A stretch of 64,000 nt of DNA from Polytrichum commune (lineage: Eukaryota; Streptophyta; Polytrichopsida; Polytrichales; Polytrichaceae): positions 42,222,001 to 42,286,000 of the forward strand of contig OX485804.1 of NCBI GenBank assembly GCA_950295325.1, read 5' to 3'. The first letter of the stretch is position 1. The number at the start of each line of letters is the position of its first letter. The notes beneath the pieces were generated by a model. The model was given only the letters and a program-made list of their open reading frames with translations, ran no database searches and was not told the origin of the DNA. Of this stretch, positions 59,791-64,000 are shown one piece after another. The position numbers were made by a program, and so were the translations under genes.

Positions 59791-60318
59791 GCCTCCCACC
59801 TTTCTGCCGCTTTCCTGCAAATTCTGCAGCGGTACAGTCCTAGATTAGAAACAATGCATCAACCACCATAAGAGAGGCAGACTTGCAGTGGTGTGTTGCA
59901 GTGGGATGATTGAGTTGGGGCCAACGTGCAAAGGGCGAGTGGGAAAATAAGTAATGTATCTCTTCAGTTCTACGGAAGCCATACACAGCGGGAATCATTA
60001 AGTACCGCAATAAACCATAGATATTTTTTTGCAATGCCTCGCTTTTCCCCTGTCACCAATTACGTCTCGGTGCATTTTTTGCACCAATCTGTGTGAGGAG
60101 ATGGCCCACCAATCCAACCTTTTTCGAGCCGTTCTAGCGGGTAATTTGGTAAAAGCAAAGAAATTCCTACCCACGGACGGTTCCTGTGGTTAGTCAATCG
60201 TGGGCCATTCAAACAGGACTCAGATCGAAAAGGATTCAGGCCGGAAACTCCCTGAAGGGCCAACCCTTTGTCTGTATCTGGCCGTCGAACGCCCCCTTCT
60301 CTCTTTGTGTTCCTTCCC

Positions 60319-60340
60319 TTGTGTGTGTGTGTGTGTGTGA
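60319..60340. repeat. TG dinucleotide microsatellite
   Basis: About eleven GT units in the upstream region of the phosphorylase gene. Confidence 0.85.
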
Positions 60341-60689
60341 ACGCCCAACGGCTGCGATGCTCCCAGATGCGATCTGACGGCTCTGAACATGGATGCGTCT
60401 CCCTTCCCTAGGTCTACCAGCACGGAAGTGCGAGAATCTAGGTTTCAGTGCATATCATCTCCCCAATCTCCGGCTCACGTGATCTATCTTTAATAAATAA
60501 ATATTCTGGCGGAAATGTAGATTTGCGCAGTACATGTAAGGAGCCCGCGGTCAGGAGCAGGTTACGTGAGAAGTCAGTTTTTTAGTTCAGGAAATCCACG
60601 TGTCAGGTAGATCACCAGGCCAATGTGGAAAACCTGGCCTAAAGGTTGGCTATGGCAGGATATGTAAGTAGTACTGCGTACTTACTTAC

Positions 60690-60737
60690 CACTGTCCCCT
60701 CCATGATGCGGTTCTCGTTCAGCGTGCCAGCATGCAT
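60690..60737 (-). CDS. Possible extra first coding exon of the starch phosphorylase gene
   Basis: On the minus strand an ATG at 60737 opens 16 codons (MHAGTLNENRIMEGTV) ending exactly at a strong donor, GTG|GTAAGT (exon end 60690). An acceptor 'aatttgcag' lies 10 codons upstream of the ATG at 59790, so splicing 60690 to 59814 continues in frame. This would give an N-terminus 24 residues longer. Alternatively the exon is leader only. Not confirmed by transcript data. Confidence 0.35.
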
Positions 60738-60789
60738 GGCAGCAGCTAGCCTTTGGTGATGATTCAACCTGCACAACAGTGCACTCTAC

Positions 60790-62670
60790 ATTGTCAATAC
60801 ATGAAATTCTTGTGATGTTCTAGTGGTGTCGTTAGGGAATCTCTGTGAGTTACAAGAGAATATTACTTTAGTTCTCGTTTCACAAGGAGATTTTTCTGCA
60901 AGGCTTATAATTAGAGACTTAACAAATAATCTCCAAGTGTACGTGGATGTGGTGTTGGTTTCCACTTACTGACAATGCAGGGTGTGACAGACGGGATGAT
61001 TTTGGCGACGGAAGCTTTTTATACAGAATAAGGCGCTTCAGTTGAGCAATTTCGTCTCCTCTCTTCTCACGTTGTAAGAATTAAGTTCGACATGCACAAT
61101 ACTCATGAATGCAGACTGTACGCTGAATGTCTGAATTTTCCGTATGAAATTCCGTCATAAAATGAAGCAGTCATCAACCTCGATTCAAGAGATATCGCTG
61201 TTTCTAGATGGCGCAATAGTTGCAGATTTCCATGTCCTAGGCTGCTACAGCATGCTTAAGTATACATGACGTATTGCGGAGAGAAATTTATGGCAACAAT
61301 GGAGTTCACCTTTTTCTTTTTGTATATAGCAGCACCAAAGTCATCTCTCCTTCTTTTTTACAAAAATAGCTGATTATAGATTATGATGATGGTGAAGTTT
61401 GATTGGCTTGCTAATTGGTTTCGATATGTGTACCCTACACTTGTCAAATTGTACCATGGTTGGTCGCATGGTACTCAAGCTGATTGCTAGAGAAGTGTCC
61501 ACGAAGTGTAAGTACTTGAAATTGCAGCAGTGTCGAGCGAACCCTATGCTCTGTAATGAAAAGTGGACTATTTTAATGATGGAATCAATCTATTGTCATG
61601 ATACGGGGGAGGGGCTCGTGATTCCAAAAGTTAACACAAAGGAAAGTCGAATTGTACTTTTAAGATGCCATCCTAGACCATTGCGAATTTCTCAATTAAA
61701 AAAGCTCGCACATCTTGATCACGGACCGTGGAAGCATTTACATACTCTCTTCTGTCAATGGCATCCTTAAATCTCCTAATTGGGCTTGAGGTGAGCTTGA
61801 CACGATCTGTCTGTACTTTATCACGTTTGCTGGTCATGGTGCTTGGAAAATCTAAAATGCACTTCATGAAATGTTCAGGACAGTGGAACTCTGTAGAATC
61901 GTTCCGAGGGACACCTGTTGACATTGTGAATAATAGAGTAGGTCACTCAGGATGTGAAAAACAGCTTCATAGAAGTGTCTTTGCCGAATTATAGTTGAAG
62001 TAGAATAGTATGCAGGCTCAATTCCGCCGGAATTGATGTGGAAGTCTCCGTCTATACTTTCGATGGAAATTGCCGCGTATCCTCCACCGTGCAGCAGCTT
62101 TTTTGAAGTATTTCAAATCTTCAGTGCTACATGAAGGAGATGTCCTGTCCTGCTTTGTGCCTCTGACATTCTTTAAATCATTTCCATTCATTAGTCTTAA
62201 TTGTGCACTTGAATGATTATACAAGAAGGTCGTTGATTATTAACAGTATTCTCACCTATTAGATTTCTTATCTTAGTGAGTTGTCAGCTACTTAGTTTCT
62301 TCCTTTCACATAAGCACGATGTAGAGTTCCAATACCTGAAAATTCGGGCGACATGGCACTACAATTCTTATTTCCGCAGATTTTGCGACGTAACTTAGAA
62401 TCGTAATTCTGTGTTGATATATGCTTTCAAAAACATCACAATTGAATGGACTGTTTGAAAATTAAGATAGACTGTAAAAGAGCTAATCAAAGGTCTCTGG
62501 CAGGTCATTCATGCATAGCTTGATCTTCTATTAATATTCGAGACTGCATATACGCATTCTCTCCGATGACTTGCAGGAGGGCTGTGCAATTGAGTGGCCA
62601 TTTCTTCCGGGAGTCAATTTCGCCTCATCTGGCGAAATGTCAAAGATATCTCACCCGACATACTGATTTC
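60790..62670. other. Intergenic, no gene recognised
   Basis: Open frames up to about 120 codons (for example 61399-61770 plus) lack conserved character or convincing splice partners. No repeats or RNA genes were seen. Confidence 0.35.
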
Positions 62671-62678
62671 TTCTACAG

Positions 62679-63770
62679 ACAACAGCGGTCGAGCGAAGAA
62701 TGGAGGATGCGCTGATCTCATCCGAGAAAGGCATGGTCATAATTCTAGATGAATTGTCTCTAGCGGAAGTAGACTCCAACCTCCTGGAGATTTTGTGCCT
62801 GCATTCTAATGGAATCCTGAAATTTCCACTAGTGAGGTTCTTGTCAAACGTCAATGCAATAAATCCCTTTCTCCTCTTCCACATTGATAGACCAGTCTCC
62901 CGCTCTTGAGAGCACATCCAAGCTTTAGTACAGGTTAAGTACTGCAAGGTACCAATACTTGAGTGACACAAAGAAGACAAGAAACAGAGCAATGGCCAGT
63001 GAGGACGACGACCTTATCCATTGTCGCCATCCTTCCGCTCCATCTTCTAGGTCCTAATTGTCCTGTCCTCAATAACTTCCTAACCTCAGTTGCTCCGAGA
63101 AGGATCCTTCAGCTCTATACGCAGAAGACCTACTTTGTCTCTCAGTAGTCACTGCTCCCGTATCACAATCGGTAGTGTACGTCAACGAAATAACTGTAGC
63201 GTAGAATTCAGTACAAGGATTACTCAAAAAGAAGCTTCAAATATAGAATTGAAAGTCCACTGAACCAATTTGTTGTTTACACTGCCTCGATCAAGGAATT
63301 AGCGCATGATATACGCGACAACCTCTACTCCCTCTCCTGCAGAACCTGGAGAGGACTTCGTCACGCGAACAATGTACGTGACTTTCTTTTTTATACTAAT
63401 GAAAGGAGCCACCTAGAATACGTCTCAGTGACAAAAATACATGCAATAACAGAGACATATACTATAACGTAACATTCATTGCATTAAATTTAGGTTTTAA
63501 ACTTCTGTAGATTTGACTGTTCATTTTGACGTTTCAGACCTAGATATGCCAATAGAATCGGATCACGGAAGGAAACGAACAACTGCAAGTATTGAAAATA
63601 CATCTCAAACTGGACTATAGACACTGAATCTAGTGGCGTCTGACTAGGGTTCAAATGTTCATACAGGCAATAAAAAGAGCTGCTGTGGCAGTGAAGAAGT
63701 TGGCCGAAGTGGCGCGAGAGGAACTGCCGAATACCATAGTCACTATCCACCTCTTTGGCATGGACATACT
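62679..63770 (+). CDS. Two candidate exons of an unidentified gene running off the window
   Basis: Exon A, 62679-62831: acceptor 'ttcttctacag', 51 codons beginning TTAVERRMEDALISSEK, donor GTGAGG. Exon B, 63667-63770: acceptor 'ttcatacag', 34 codons plus two bases containing AAVAVKKLAEVAREELPNT, donor GTAAGT. The A-B join is in phase 0 without a stop. The amphipathic Ala/Lys/Glu-rich helices look like real protein, but I cannot name the family. First and last exons are not identified; the next exon is not visible before 64000. It could be chance open reading. Confidence 0.3.
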
Positions 63771-64000
63771 GTAAGTGACTTCACGTTATATTTGAAATGA
63801 TCTCAGGTTCGATTTCTTCCCGAAGTTCACCCCCAGAAATATACCTTGAATATCATATTTGAGGTCAAAATAAAATTTCCAAGAATATACTACGGATGAT
63901 GTTGTAGCATCAAGGAAATCTACTAGACCCATGTTTGAAATTGAAATTCAGCTTAAGTGCAATACTATTTCAGTTCACTTCAACACCATGAACGCAACTT

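Larger units (their letters stand above)
59791..60780 (-). promoter_or_regulatory. Leader / upstream region of the starch phosphorylase gene
   Basis: Contains the possible first exon, an intron candidate (60689-59815) and a GT microsatellite (60319-60340). No conserved coding sequence apart from the possible 16-codon exon. The core promoter could not be placed. Confidence 0.4.

Noticed and set aside
61399-61994. Overlapping plus-strand frames of 88-123 codons
   Set aside because: No conserved character, no splice partners joining them, and an overlapping minus frame of equal quality.

Overview
The window is nuclear DNA from a green plant (streptophyte). The evidence is two plastid-targeted proteins of plant type (the SecA2 translocase motor and the plastid starch phosphorylase with its acidic insertion), GT-AG introns of about 80-900 bases, TTTAGGG and AAACCCTA motifs, CT- and GAA-rich leaders, and plant-type CACTA, Ty3/gypsy and LINE elements. 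Very low intron numbers in SECA2 and CCT6, and a retroelement type I associate with early streptophytes, suggest a bryophyte, lycophyte or charophyte rather than a seed plant. The species cannot be named from the sequence. I saw no prokaryotic operon structure, CRISPR, rRNA or convincing tRNA.

Left gene cluster (about 4-24 kb). A four-exon gene for an unrecognised tryptophan/GW-rich protein (4113-7387, +) follows a long microsatellite-rich leader. SECA2 (15344-10984, -) and ALG8 (17041-20159, +) are divergent and share a 1.7 kb upstream region that contains a 212-base tandem duplication. ALG8 converges with the intronless CCT6 (22825-21230, -), which has a probable non-coding first exon with a telo-box near 23.9 kb.

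Central transposon-rich block (about 24-53 kb). It has no intact host gene. From left to right it holds: an LTR-like repeat; a complete CACTA DNA transposon with a 3-base target duplication (25481-28958); a decayed Ty3/gypsy retrotransposon on the minus strand (about 29.1-36.3 kb); a G-run tract; a broken FCP1-like phosphatase-domain fragment; a 12-base minisatellite; a frameshifted fragment of an unknown gene; a GC-rich island; a decayed LINE; and a tandem array of four foldback units of about 350 bases. The gypsy element is the main discovery. Between its protease and reverse transcriptase it carries a C5-cytosine DNA methyltransferase domain, and its integrase ends in a PHD-finger-like Cys4-His-Cys3 domain, so it would have combined a methylation writer with a chromatin reader.

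Right gene region (about 53.9-64 kb). The plastid alpha-glucan phosphorylase gene (PHO1/PHS1 type, -) has 14 coding exons that join in phase, plus a possible extra first coding exon at 60.7 kb. The last 1.3 kb contains two phase-compatible candidate exons of an unidentified plus-strand gene that runs off the window.

The host genes are ordinary housekeeping functions (plastid protein export, N-glycan precursor assembly, chaperonin, starch metabolism) and share no pathway. Exon joins were worked out by eye from splice signals, reading phase and remembered family conservation; no search was run.
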